In this document: piece by piece, positions 1 through 11,611 of the stretch
Numbering within the stretch: the stretch's first letter is position 1
Layout of the letters: every line of letters starts with the position of its first letter
Assembly: GCA_028023455.1 (NCBI GenBank)
Contig: JAQFVV010000050.1
Coordinates: 2,624,411-2,688,410 of the forward strand
Length of the DNA stretch: 64,000 nt
Direction: 5' to 3'
Source: Epiperipatus broadwayi
Taxonomy: Eukaryota > Onychophora > Udeonychophora > Euonychophora > Peripatidae
Made by a program: the position numbers and the translations under genes
The notes under the pieces: model-generated
What the model was told of the DNA's origin: nothing
Databases searched by the model: none
Seen by the model: the letters and a program-made list of their open reading frames with translations, nothing else

Positions 1-1199
1 ATATTGTTTTTCTTAATAATTTTTGTCTCTCTAGTTTTGCATTAACATGTATCTCACATCTTACTAATCAATGATCACTTTCTGTGTTAAATTTATTAAG
101 AACATTACAATCTTGAAATATGTATTTTCTGTTAGTCAAAATATAATCCAATTCTGATGTACCTTCATTTGGATGCTTCCATGTCCATTTCTTTTTAACA
201 TTTTTCTCAAAAAAACAATTCATAATATAAAGTTTTTCTTTTTTTACAAACTCCACAAGTCTATGTCCTCTCTCATTTCTATTACCATAAGCAAAATTAT
301 CTACAGCACTTTCATCTTTCATTTGTTTACCAATTTTAGCATTAAAGTCTCCCATAACAATTTTAAAATGTTGTTAACTCTGATCAAAAACTTTTTGTAC
401 ATCCATATAAAAATCTTCTACCACTTCATCACTATGAGAACTTGTTGGGGCATAAACCTGAATTATCTGCATTTGGTATCTGCTATTAAGTTGTATAACT
501 AATCTTGCCACTCTGTCCGATACACCATCAATCTCCACAATGTTGTTCTTCCACTTTTTATTTATAATGAATCCTACTCCACTTGTATTTCCAATATTTG
601 TGCCTTTATAGTAGGGTATATGTCCACTTTTTAAATCAATTGTCTCTTCCCCTTTTCTTTTAAATTCACAAAGTCTAATAATGTCACATTTAATATAAGA
701 CAGTTCTTCTTCTAATTTTTACAATCTTCTTTCACTTGAATAAAAAGTCATCAAAATGGTAGCCTGGGTCCGCAATCAGGGGATTCTTAGCACTCTCCGC
801 CTTTGGCCACCAACTGCTGCCTTAGTTGGTTTCTTTACAGCCTCCTGGGAATAAGGGCCATGCATTATTTTTGTCTATCATGATTGTATATATTTATTGG
901 AAAAATATTTATCATTTACACATACATTCATTTTGCCTTATCAGGCAACTGAGAAAAAAGACCATGGTGTTTCTTGATCTTAAACTCCGAGGTAAAATGC
1001 CAATAACCTCGTCATGCTGGCTGATGCTGTTGGTGAGCAGCCCATCCGTGTTTATATACTATATGAATAATCACATAGTAATAACAGCTACAATGATAAG
1101 AACATTTGGAGTGGACATTAGGAATTTGCTCTGCTCAGTTCCTTTAAGGCCTCCAAGAGAATCAAAGGGTCTCCTTTTAGTTAATAGCAAAGTCTTTGT
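1..1199 (-). mobile_element. RTE-type LINE copy 1, 5' UTR plus endonuclease part
   Basis: Read on the minus strand, this segment matches the 5' UTR and N-terminal endonuclease region of the LINE at 52721-56010 almost base for base, starting near 1199 and running off the window at position 1. The coding part shows the apurinic-like endonuclease motif MGDFNAKIG (near 355) and ends in the ...SDH motif near 68, which carries catalytic residues in this family. The reading frame is broken: relative to the 52.7 kb copy a short piece is missing around 745-760, and stop codons interrupt the part between 360 and 700. The 826-1245 plus-strand ORF is a shadow of the 5' UTR. Whether the reverse transcriptase part survives cannot be seen because the window ends. 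Confidence 0.9.
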
Positions 1200-1580
1200 A
1201 TATGGTTTAAAATTATCTCTATATGACCTACCAAATACCTTTTAAAAACTTTGGTCCACTTTATTTTTCACTCATGAGAATCTGACTCAAAATTTTCATT
1301 TAAAGCTCATGTTGAAAATAAAAGGTGAATTAAAAAGTAATAAAAGGATCTAAAGTATACTTTTTACATACTTTCTCTTTCTTAAATTTAAAAAAATATA
1401 AATTGTGGTTGTTTAACATCATTTATTTTCTTTTTGTGTTGTTGTTGTTATAAAATGGTTTTGATTTTCAACATATATTTTAATAGAAAAATTTTCCATC
1501 AAGTTTGCATAGTTTAGCATAGAAATAGGACATTTAGTAAGTTTAATCAAAATAATTTTATTTTTTTCTATTTTCTTCAG
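1200..1580. other. AT-rich intergenic/intronic DNA
   Basis: I see no gene or repeat here. The last 20 bases form a pyrimidine-rich tract ending in TTCTTCAG that looks like a splice acceptor for the candidate exon that follows. Confidence 0.4.
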
Positions 1581-1657
1581 ATTCAAAGGACATTCCAGAA
1601 ATGTATGCTGAGTATGACATAGAGATACAGAAAAATAACCTCACTTGCTTTTTTTAA
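1581..1657 (+). CDS. candidate host terminal exon (24 codons plus stop)
   Basis: A strong acceptor-like tract ending TTTTCTTCAG precedes position 1581. In the frame beginning at 1583 the next 24 codons are open, with a balanced, coding-like composition (it begins SKDIPEMYAEYDIEIQ), and end at TAA 1655-1657. An AT-rich tail follows with AATAAA signals at about 1877 and 2068. This is the architecture of a last exon joined in phase 2. I do not recognise the peptide, there is no donor, and 24 open codons in AT-rich DNA can arise by chance. The two other frames are closed. It could instead be a relic of a retroposed 3' end, since an A-rich run follows the second signal. Confidence 0.25.
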
Positions 1658-2090
1658 TGTGTTTGGTTTTGTAGCATTCCTGCAGAAAATCCTAAACTAT
1701 TTAACAATTCAAATACTAATATGGAATCATTGTTTAAAACATATGCAAATGGTTTTTGCTATCATTAGGGCAAACATCTTTGTATTATATGCATTGTAGT
1801 ATACAATATGCTCTTTTATATGGGACCATAATCAAAGAAGACATATAAATACATTTTTAACAAATTAAACACCTTTAAATAAAGAGATAAAAAGATTGTC
1901 CCTTATGAAATGTTTACAGTCCATCCCTCAAGAAGCAGATCCCTAATCACTAACATTATAAACATCTCCAAAATGGCAGAAGAATAATTTTGTGCTATTA
2001 TAAATAAATTGTAATCTTTATATACTTTGAATGTATGCCAAGAAAACAATATAAACTTTCAATAATCAATAAAATACCTTTTGGAAAAAA
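1658..2090 (+). other. possible 3' UTR with poly(A) signals
   Basis: AT-rich, without open frames. AATAAA occurs near 1877 and again at 2068-2073; the second is followed about 10 bases later by a run of nine A. If the exon at 1581 is real this is its 3' UTR; otherwise it is plain intergenic DNA. Confidence 0.25.
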
Positions 2091-2111
2091 AAACAAACAA
2101 AAAAACATTTT

Positions 2112-2212
2112 TTCTTCCATATGTCAAAGCATCGGCCGGGAAAGCGAACCCGCAACAACTGTCTGTAAGCAACTGCTTGCAAGGCGGCTGCGCTGATCTC
2201 TTTAGTCCATGA
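2112..2212 (-). mobile_element. tRNA-derived SINE
   Basis: On the minus strand this GC-richer block has a tRNA-like layout: an anticodon-arm-like CTTGCAAGCAG region, a B box GGGTTCGCTTTCC, then GGCCGATGCTTTGACATATG and an A-rich tail. The same order and the same tail are found on the plus strand at 17131-17235, so these are two copies of one SINE family. Octopus and squid tRNA-related SINE families are known; assignment to a named one needs a library search. Confidence 0.7.
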
Positions 2213-2215
2213 AGG

Positions 2216-2785
2216 TATTTGAATTTACATTAATATTGGCTTTATGGAACACAACATAGTGTTTGTGTGAATACATATATAACTTAAAAGAAAAAGAAAT
2301 TAATACAGACAAAAGCTATATATATAATTATTTAAAATAAAGTATGGAATGACTTAAATATTGATTGAATAATAATATTTTTGAAATATATACTATTTAA
2401 AATCAATATAAAAACGTCTCTATTTAAAAATCATTTAATCTATTTTTGTTTTTAAAAAAAAAAAAATCAAAATTCTTAATAAAGCAAAGAAATAAAAATA
2501 TTTTTGAACTGAACAAAGATGTATATTGCTTTATAGCATACAGCATTGACTGTAGTTAATCCTATAATCTATTTTTTTTACTTGAAGGATTAATGTAAAA
2601 AACAACAACAGAACAATAAAGTAATTATCTTGTTTTTATTAGCTCAAAATGGAAAACTTATTAACCTTCCTGTTTTTCATTTTTACTGCCCACTATAGAT
2701 TGAAAATATAGATTAAGTAATTTTTTTTTGTTAGAGAAAGAATGTAGAGAATACAAAACTTTGAAAATTAAGGATAGATTAATTA
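2216..2785. other. AT-rich DNA, nothing recognised
   Basis: A-rich and T-rich runs and short microsatellites only; no supported ORF or repeat. Confidence 0.4.
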
Positions 2786-3647
2786 TTGTGTTAATAAGTA
2801 GCTGAAGAGTAGGTTTTTTTTTATTCCAGTTAACAATTGTGAAATAATGAAGTGAGAGTATGCATAAGTATATATATATATATAGTGGTGTGGAAATTCA
2901 AATTTATGTAAAATTAGTGTGTTGATAAGTATCAGAGAGTCCACTTTCTGAACAGGAGGATGAATCTTTACGATTGATAGCATGAGGGAATTATAGGCTT
3001 CCCTATTTTTTTACCTTGAGTTGTCTTTCTAAATACACTGAATGGTTGCTGAAGACAGAATGAACAAATACCTGATTAATTTTTGTTGCTCAAAAAAGTC
3101 TGAGCTGCAATCTGATGTAAGTAGCTGTTCTCTTATATGTGTATTGGTACTGTGACAATCATTTAGCCAAAGAAACCCAGGATTCACCAAAATAAATAGA
3201 ATTACACCTGATGTGATAACATTTAGTTCCATAAACAGTAAAAGGGATGATTTTAGGTCAGGTTCAATTTTGTCCTTTGAGTTATTTAGAAGTCTATTGG
3301 AGGAAGCAGAGGTGCAAAAAGCAAGGCAATATGTAGGTGAAAATATTTTCTTGAATGTTTTGGTGAAAATGGGAACATGTGAGAGAATTGACCAGTGCCA
3401 GTCATCAAAGAGGAGGGGGTAGTGTTAACGTTTCTGTAAAAGTATTTTATTTTTATTTTTTTAGAAGAATGTGTTTAAATCCAAAAAATATGAGGTCAAT
3501 GGTATATAATTCTATGTTAAGTTTTCAGGAAAATTCATATTTGCATAAAGATTGGGTGTGACATTGAAATGATGAAAGGATTGCTAGTTTGTGGGCTTGA
3601 GCTGGATGCATGTATCCACATACTTCTAACAGTTTAATGTGCATAGA

Positions 3648-3836
3648 TTAGTCCAGGTAGAGAGACTTATTGGGTATTATTAAATCAAGGTATTTGAGAT
3701 ATTTTGAGGAGTCTTTCCATTCCATAGTTAAATGTAGTGCAGATTGGCTTTGAAGGTTCACTTTGATTTCTTGAATAACTGTTTCTGGACATGTAATAAA
3801 AATGTCATCCACATAGCATGTCTGGTATATACTCAA
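3648..3836 (-). pseudogene. Penelope-like reverse transcriptase fragment (left arm)
   Basis: A 62-codon remnant with the RT catalytic box CYVDDIFI near its start, followed by IQEIKVNLQ and a KYLDLII motif that corresponds to the FLDLKI motif of the PLE at 60-61 kb. It covers the palm/thumb region of a Penelope-type RT. Upstream and downstream frames are closed, so it is a fragment. The catalytic Asp pair is kept here, unlike in the partner arm. Confidence 0.75.
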
Positions 3837-4320
3837 TGTATGGTAGAATGACTATCATTTCAAAGTTGTAATATATAAACTGGAGATGACTCCTTTCAGA
3901 GGGAGAGCCATAGGCCAACCATCAGACATTTTGTAGTAGTGGTCATTGAACATAGCTATGATGTTATTAAGCCAAGAAAGATATTCAATAATAAAGTCTA
4001 TGCATGAATGAGGTAGTTTACTCTATTAAATATATTTTTAATGATATTGATGGATAACACTCTATTAATAGAACCATTAAGTTCTGTAATGTCCAAAGAG
4101 GCAACTTTATATGATGGACTGAGATTAAAAGTCCTAATGTGCAAAATAATGTCAAAAGAGGACTTGATCAATATCATTAAAAATGAACTAAATAGAGTGA
4201 ACTATCCCAAACAATGCATAAATTTGATTATTGCATTTCTTTCTTGGTATAATAGCATCATAGCTACTTTCAATGGCCACTACTATATGTCTGATAGATG
4301 ACCTATTGGTTTTTCTCTGA

Positions 4321-4738
4321 GTGGAGTCATCTCCAATTTATGTTATTCCATTTGAAAAGATAATCATTTCACCATACATTGATTATATACCAGACTTTAT
4401 ATATACACACTACATTGCTGACATTGACATCTTTATTACAGATTTAGAACCAGCTATCCAAGAAATCAAAGTCAATCTTCAGGAGTCAACTCCAATTTAT
4501 GTTATCCCATTTGAAAAGATAATCATTTCACCATACATTGATTATATACCAGACTTTATATATACACACTACATTGCTGACATTGACATTTTTAATACAG
4601 ATTTAAAACCAGCTATCCAAGAAATCAAAGTCAATCTTCATACCAATCTGCACTATATTTTACTGTGGAATGGGAAGACTCCTCACAATATGTCAAATAC
4701 ATTGATTTAGTAAAACACAGGAAGTCTTTTTATCTGGA
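4321..4738 (+). pseudogene. Penelope-like reverse transcriptase fragment (right arm), internally duplicated
   Basis: Partner of the 3648-3836 fragment. It repeats IPFEKIIISPYIDYIPDFIY, then a degenerate version of the catalytic box (YIADIDIF where the left arm has YVDDIFI), then IQEIKVNL. The whole 53-residue block is present twice in the same frame. After 4710 the frame shifts, and the thumb motif continues in another frame as KYIDL near 4695. Loss of the Asp pair shows it is dead. Confidence 0.75.
4324..4641 (+). repeat. in-frame tandem duplication, period 159 bp
   Basis: GAGTCATCTCCAATTTATGT at 4324 recurs as GAGTCAACTCCAATTTATGT at 4483. The two copies differ at only a few bases across 159 bp, so the duplication is younger than the inverted dimer that contains it. 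159 is divisible by three, which keeps the relic frame open. Confidence 0.9.
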
Positions 4739-4745
4739 TTAATCT

Positions 4746-4965
4746 ATGCAAAATAAACCTTTAGAAGTACATGGCTTCCTGAATCCAGAATCCACCACTC
4801 CTCAAGCCCACACACTAGCAGGACTTTCATCACTTCTATTTTGCAATCAATCTTTATGCAAATATGAATCTTCTGGTAAAAGTAACATAGAATTATACAC
4901 CATCTCATATCTATCAGATTTAAGCACAGCCTCATAAAAAACACTTTTAGAGAAACATTAACTCT
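4746..4965 (+). pseudogene. PLE linker region between RT and endonuclease, relic
   Basis: The translation contains LSSLLFCNQSLCKYESSGKS followed by NIELY, aligning with LKSFLFRNNSLCKYSSDKSK then NIEIY in the PLE at 60172-61008. This is the connector region downstream of the RT thumb. It ends at a stop at 4935 and then decays; no GIY-YIG part follows. Confidence 0.65.
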
Positions 4966-5599
4966 AAGCCTCTCCAATGATAGGCCGTGATTTCTTTTCC
5001 CATATATTCCCACCTTCACCAAAACATTCAAGAAAATATTTTTACCTACATATTGCCTTAAGTTTTACAGTCCTCTTTCCTCCTGTAAAGTTATTTTCAT
5101 CTAAATATTGCCTCACATTCCACACCCCCTTCATCCAATAGGACTTCTAAATAACTTAAAAAACAAACATGAACCTGAACTCACCCATTGCACTATTTAT
5201 AGAATTAAATGTCTCCACACCAGGTGTAGTTTTATTTGGTGAATCCTGATTGGCTTTGGCTACCCATTTGTCAGAGCACTGACACACATATAAGGGCAAC
5301 TACCAAACTAGGTTACAGATGTCTTTTTTGGCCCATCAAAAATTAACTGGGCATTTGTTCACTCTGTCTTCAGCACCCATTCAATGTGTTGAGAAAGTCA
5401 ACTCAAGGTGAAAAAATTAGAGCAGTATACTATATAGTCAATTCCACTCATGCTATTAATCATAAAGATTCATCACCCCCCTTGATACTTATCACAACTT
5501 ACTATTTTTACATAAATTTGAATTTTTCCAACACTTATACTTATGCACACTCATTCCATCACTTCACAATTTATCCCAGCTATAAATATGAAAGTACTG

Positions 5600-7050
5600 T
5601 AACTCTCAAAAGTGCTCAGCCTTATTTGGTTACTTTAACTTGATTTCAACTTCTCTTCAGCTTTCATGTTGATTGAGTTTAAACTCCTATAGAAGAGATG
5701 CATGGTCTGTGAGGTATCCCATATGTATATACTAGAGTCTGCTTGCTGCTTGTGAAGTTGAGAATTATCACTACTTAATAGAGTTGAGAACTACCAGCAT
5801 TACTGTAATCATCTCTAAACCAGGGTGCAATGCAACAAAAAGCTAGACTATTGATTTTGAGATTTCAGTGCTATATTTTATCCATGCACTACTTTATATA
5901 TGTATTGAAATACTGAAAAAAAAATTTATTAGAGCTATATATACATGGAATCTATTTTACAATTGTATGAAAAGTAGAAAAATCAAATATTGGGCCAGCT
6001 TTTTAAAGTTTGCAGGAGAGAATAAATAATTAAAAACAAATGAACTGTTGGAAATCTTAAAGATGAATAATATTTCTTTATTTTAAGAATTTTTGTTTAC
6101 CATTTAAAAAGAATAAACTGAGTTGTAAGTTAAAGATAATTTAAAATTAAGAACTGAAATATTTTATATTTACATTATAACAAGTACATATGTTTGCACA
6201 TATTACATATACATTTATTTGTATTTTGTTAAAATAGAATACTATGTATTAGTTTATTAATGAATGGAACATTTTGCATTACAATGTACAAACATCTGTG
6301 TGCTTATATGTCTGTGTTACATAAACTACTATTTATATATTTCTGTAAATATCACGTTTTGATATTTAAATCTATAGTAATATTTTCAGATATTTGTAAA
6401 TAGATAAAATCAAAATGATTTATTTATATTATAAAATATTTATTGAACCACTTTATTATTATAATTGTTATTTTTAATTAATAAGCATATTAACCATTAA
6501 TGTAAGTTAGTTATTTAATCATAGAATATATTAAATATTGTATATCCCCATATTGTCTAAGATTTTTGCTATCCAGAAGGTTGTTTAGACTTATTGATAT
6601 ATGGGATATATTTAAGTGGATATATGTAGACATTTATATATATTTTTTTACAATTATTTAGATAATGCTAAAATCATAAAAGTCAAATTTAAAATGCATT
6701 CACTTTATGAAGATGACTGGTCTATAGATGACCAGTATTCTTGTAGTTCTAGATGGCACACATTGATGATGATAAGTGTTGATATAATGATTTTACAATT
6801 TTTGATGTGTTCATTATTATAGCTAATTTAGCACATAATTTTGTGTATGCAAAGTAAATATTAATGAATTGCTTTTGCGTTAACTAGATTATGGTTAACC
6901 TAAGACTTTATCGTTTTTATAGCTGACCTCCTTTATGTCCAGTCATAAAGAATGACACTTTATGTTGACTCTTGCCAATTGTTGCTGGTAATGTTATTAA
7001 TATTTATTATTACCAAATGTAAATATATCAAATTTATTAAGCACAAGCAA
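5600..7050. other. AT-rich DNA without recognisable genes
   Basis: Strongly AT-rich, scattered TATA runs, no coding signal and no repeat I can match elsewhere in the window. Confidence 0.4.
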
Positions 7051-7304
7051 ATAACAATGTAATAACATGAAAGCTAAAACCTTCGAAAGATGCACCTTAA
7101 ACATGCTTATGTGACAGCCAACCAGATGTGATCATAACTGCACATGGAACTCCCAATTCTAAAACACAAGTCTTATAGTTCTGACTTGTGTTTCAGAATT
7201 GAGAGATCCATGTGCAGTTATTATTACATCTGATTGGCTGTCACATAAGCATGTTCAAGGTACATGCTTTGGAAGTTTTAGCTTTCATGTTATTACATTT
7301 ATTT
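7051..7304. repeat. palindromic fold-back element
   Basis: Left arm 7051-7172 and right arm 7183-7304 are near-perfect reverse complements (for example CATGCTTATGTGACAGCCAA against TTGGCTGTCACATAAGCATG), separated by only about 10 bp. The layout suits a fold-back or MITE-like element; there is no coding capacity. Confidence 0.85.
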
Positions 7305-7409
7305 TTACATATATTAGATTTTGATTTTTTTTTCTCATTTCTATGCTCAATAAAAATAATGTTGCTTTTGATGATGATGATTTATACTAATGCTGCTATA
7401 TATATATAT

Positions 7410-9901
7410 TGTAACAGTCAAAACACGTGTATCTCGTTATCATATTGCAGAATTTGACCACCACACAGAACAGCAGCACCATCGAGTAGCGAAGCCACCG
7501 TTAATACTGAGTTCGAACATAGTTTATCGGTTCCACAATACAATCTACGGAACAACGCCTCTGATGCGACATAAGTAAACACTTCTTTAGGCACGGTGGT
7601 CAGGGAGATGCACGAGATTCATGGGTTTTGTTTCCGAGTTGGCCAACAATCAAACGAATATTAATTAATATATATAATCGAGGAAATGTCTATAATGGGC
7701 ATCGAATAAATGAAAACTTAACTACAGACGTATATTTAGAATTATTTATTTACATATTTAATAAAAGAAAACATTATTAATGTGATTAATCATATTTTAA
7801 ATTCAAAGTCTCAACAGCTAATTGATAATATTATATATATATAAATATATTTATTTATATGGAGCATTTATTTATATGAAGGCGTAATCTAGCTACCTAG
7901 GGTTCTCGAGTGAGTATTTCTAATGCGTGCTGTAAGGAATTTATACTTTGCACTGCAAGAGTCATCAGTAATGGCGGACATACATTTATTTAATAAAAAT
8001 ATTTATTTTACGACTAAGGGCAAACATTTATTTGAGAGTATATGATGAAGAGAATGCCGAGGCGGAGTGATAGAGAGAATAATAAACTAAATAAAAGAAC
8101 AAGTGGTACGCTTTAGAAGGGCGATGTAAAATGGCAGCGTTGAAACTGCAATGCCGTGAATAAGTTATAAGGGTTTCGGGTTGGTCTCTGCCGCGACCCG
8201 AAGAGGTAAGGTGTCACATGAGCATAACCAGGGACAAGCGGTCCGTGTCGCAATTTGCCAGCTGGCTGCGTGACGATCGTCAAGCCCTACGGGAACATTA
8301 TCATGTCCGCTTGTGTAGGACGACTGGGGTTAATTCAACCCTAGAGAATCCGGAGTATTCACGGCGTGGAATGAGCCATCGGGGCTTCAAAACGTAACAC
8401 ATGTATAATATCTAAAAGATTGTGGTCATATTTAACTAGATTTCAAACTCGGCCCAACATTATCACCGTTGACTGAAAGAAAATTGGTGACTCTCAAAGA
8501 AATGAAATTTACATAATTATTCATTAACATTTAATAATAAAAAATATCTAAAAAGGGAATTATTACAGTGAGTATGCCAGCTATTACGGAGGAGTAGACC
8601 CTGCATTACAATAACTGATTCTTTGAATGCATGTCGATTTATATGAAATTTAAGTTATTTATAAAAGCAAATATTAATGATAATTCGACACGCATTCACT
8701 GTTCAAGCGATTATGGATTTAGCTTTAAAACTAAAATAATTATGAGAAGGTAATATTTCAATGATAATTATAAATGAAATGTAGATTTAAGAAATACACA
8801 CCTAAGAAGTGATAGAGGGAGGGTAAGCTAGATTATGCGAGAAATTTACAGATTACATGAATTCTCAAATTTTAGTTTCTCAAAATTACAATTTTAACAT
8901 TTAGAAGTTATACAAATAATAGGAGATGAGCTATAGCTTATTATTACTAGAGTACTCTATAATTTGGAATACACACACAGGTACCTGTTTTATAAGATGT
9001 TTTCATCCATTGGTTTAATAGCAGATTGTTCGTAATTAGAAGTTTTCTTTCTTGTCCTGGGCATGTTGTTTTATTGATTTTTAACAGCAGCGGCTTTCTT
9101 GTTTATTTCAGGCAGCAGATCATTTTGGTGTTTTTACGATGGGCAAGGTGAAGCTCAGCATATAGTGGGCCATCTCCCGGTGGAGAATAATTTCGATGCT
9201 TACTCGGTCATACCTTGCAGTATTAATTTATTTAAGATATTTTAGACGCTCCACTCGAGAGCAAAGCTAAAATTCAAGTGAAAGTCTCCAGCAAGTCTAA
9301 GATGGCCTCCTTTTTCTTATCTTGATCTTTTAATTTTTCTTGAGATATTTTTAGATTTTACTTCTCTTGCCCTCAGGACAATGAATGCTCTGCTGGTTTT
9401 TAATTAGAAAGAAATTTGCTGTGCTATTGTTTGTTTTTCTTTACATTCGTTAATTACATTCTTTTGGAATTTTGCTATAATTAATTTATTATCTGTCACT
9501 GACCGATGCTTTTAAATTTTCAAAGACAAAAGGGAATAAAATTATTTTAACTTTAATTAATTAATGCATCAGATTTTGTTAGAATTATTATTTAACGAAA
9601 TTTAAACTAAACAACAAATACGAACTTTCTAAAATTCAAAATAAATGATTATGATTACACAAAATTTATTTAACTAAAAAGGAATCTAAATTATATTATT
9701 TGATCCGTATTTATTGCCTTTAATTTGAGATCGAAATGTGTGCGTGTTTATGTTGAATTCTACATATATTTATACATTTTTAATATTGTTACACACACAA
9801 TTCGATACCAAAAAGTTTAAATTTGGGTGGGATAGCCCGGTCAGTGAGAGACGACAGAAAAAGGTGAAACTTGAGATTCGAATACGAATCTCACTGTTTC
9901 A
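7410..9901. mobile_element. LTR-like insertion in an (AT)n tract, 2.5 kb
   Basis: A block starting TGTAACAGTC immediately after an (AT)n run and ending CACTGTTTCA immediately before another (AT)n run. The ends obey the TG...CA rule and are weakly inverted (TGTAACAGT against TGAAACAGT). The 3' end, with GGTGAAAC then ACTGTTTCA, resembles the end of the 36722-39803 insertion. The interior is GC-richer in 8150-8400 and 9030-9310 but shows no gag or pol ORF. I read it as a solo LTR or a non-autonomous LTR-type element; a target duplication cannot be proven inside (AT)n. Confidence 0.5.
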
Positions 9902-9947
9902 ATATATATATATATGCCTCATTACATACTGTCACAATATACATTAA

Positions 9948-10253
9948 TATATAGGGTATATGAGCACAGACTTTCACACAACCCACCACTCTCCACTCTA
10001 TCTAATAATACACTTAAACACATATATGTTGAAAAGATAAATAATCACCAATATACGTATTTCATGCTAAACCAGCAATCATCAGTTGGTCCAGATTATC
10101 ATCTCTATACATATGATTGCTGGTTTAGCATGAAATATGTATATTGGTGATTATTTATCTTTTCAACATATATGTGTTTAAGTGTATCAGTATTATTAGA
10201 TAGAGTGGAGAGTGGTGGGTTGTGTAAAAGTCTGTGCTCATATACCCTATATA
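9948..10253. repeat. palindromic fold-back element of the GCTGGTTCAGCATGAAAT family
   Basis: Arms 9948-10080 and 10115-10253 pair almost perfectly around a 34 bp loop. The outer ends read TATAGGGTATATGAGCACAG and its complement; the inner parts carry the motif TGCTGGTTTAGCATGAAAT. A single diverged arm of the same element lies at 17600-17705. Confidence 0.85.
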
Positions 10254-10259
10254 TATATA

Positions 10260-11100
10260 GACACATATATATATATATAGACACAGGTATATAATAAGCC
10301 CGTGCTTCAGTTAATATACATTAAGAAAATACGACTACTTACTTGTCTATAACTACTGATTTAACATTTTGACCAGAAGACTGGTTTTATCAGAAAATAC
10401 AATTAAATGAAATTAATCAAAAATTAAAAATTTTAAATTATTTCATTATCCAATAAAGTGAAAAGTTCTTATAGATTAATGATTTTATTTTTAAAACATT
10501 TAGCCAATAAATCATTAATTTATTGAAATAAATATCTTATTTACTTTCTTCCAAAAATGTTAATTATTTTCTTATCAAAACATTATAAAAATTTGTAAAT
10601 AATTATTTAATTTATTAATTAAAAAATAGATGTATATAAAAACTATATATGTCTGTATAAAAAATGCAGTGTAAAAATACATGCACCCTAAATATTATAT
10701 TGGTATAAAACTTTTATGTATTCATAATAAATCTAAAAGGTAAGAAATATTACTAATTATTAAGTTATCAAAAAGTAAAAAAAATATTTCTAAAAGATAA
10801 TTAATGAATGTTAATTCTAATTTCATTTAAATAAGCACTTATTTGATGCTTCTATGTGCATTCATAGCCAAGCAAAAAAATAAACTATATGTTATTCCAA
10901 GTCCCCTCATCTACAATTATATGTGGCACATAATAATTCATGTTTTGTTGATAAAATATTGATTACAATAGAATACATATTGTTTACGCAACTGGTTCAA
11001 TAAAATATTTGTTTATTTTATATTTAGTTGTTTAATTTCAATTGAGTTGAAATAATTTTTAATACTTCAGAAACAACATTATGGACAAATTTATTTATTA
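10260..11100. other. AT-rich DNA, nothing recognised
   Basis: No gene or repeat supported. Confidence 0.4.
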
Positions 11101-11130
11101 ATATGTTTGACCATTATTAATTCTATATAT

Positions 11131-11535
11131 ATAATAAATTAAGTTTGATGTCTGTATTTTTTCCAAAATACATGTAATATTCAAATCAATATATATATAT
11201 ATCAAAATATAGTAAAATTCACATAAATTATAGTTATTTTTAGAAGTACTTTTGACTATATATCTTGTAGTCTTTATCAACTATATAACTTTGAATAATC
11301 ATCAAATGTTAAAATAACAGAATTATGGGATAACTTAATCTAAATTGAACTATGGACATTGTGAAAGGATGTCTCGTTTTGATTATTCAATGTTATATAG
11401 TTGATAAAGACTACAAGATGAAAAGGTGATCATAAGATGTATTGTCAAAAAATACTTCTAAAAATAACTATAATTTATGTGAATGTTACTATATTTTGAT
11501 ATATACATATATTAATTTGAATATTATACATATAT
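11131..11535 (+). mobile_element. Penelope-like element 3' end between inverted pseudo-LTRs
   Basis: A short tail of the GIY-YIG ORF (SNVKITELW, at about 11305-11330) is flanked on the left by 11131-11300 and on the right by about 11380-11535, which are reverse complements (GTTATATAGTTGATAAAGAC on the right). The same flanking sequence brackets the PLEs at 29.8-31.3 and 61.3-62.0 kb. The right arm carries an extra segment, AAAAGGTGATCATAAGA, also seen near 41390. Confidence 0.75.
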
Positions 11536-11611
11536 AGTGCAAAGGTCATTATATTAGAGTACATAATTGAATGTGTATAGTGAACTTATGATGTACTTGA
11601 GAAAAAAGACC

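Larger units (their letters stand above)
2826..5590. mobile_element. old head-to-head Penelope-like element dimer (large inverted repeat)
   Basis: The left arm (about 2826-4052) is the diverged reverse complement of the right arm (about 4169-5590), with a unique spacer of about 115 bp (4053-4168). Matching landmarks include TCAATATCATTAAAAAT at the inner edge, the TTTGGTGAATCCTG block (5240 versus 3175), and the CTGTCTTCAGCACCCATTCA block (5370 versus 3045). Both arms carry reverse-transcriptase remnants pointing away from the centre. Arm identity is clearly below that of the PLE palindrome at 29.8-31.3 kb, so this dimer is old. The right arm is longer because of an internal in-frame duplication. 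Confidence 0.8.

Noticed and set aside
826-1245. 139-codon plus-strand ORF
   Set aside because: It is the reverse complement of the RTE LINE 5' UTR found also at 52721-53043; no coding evidence on that strand.
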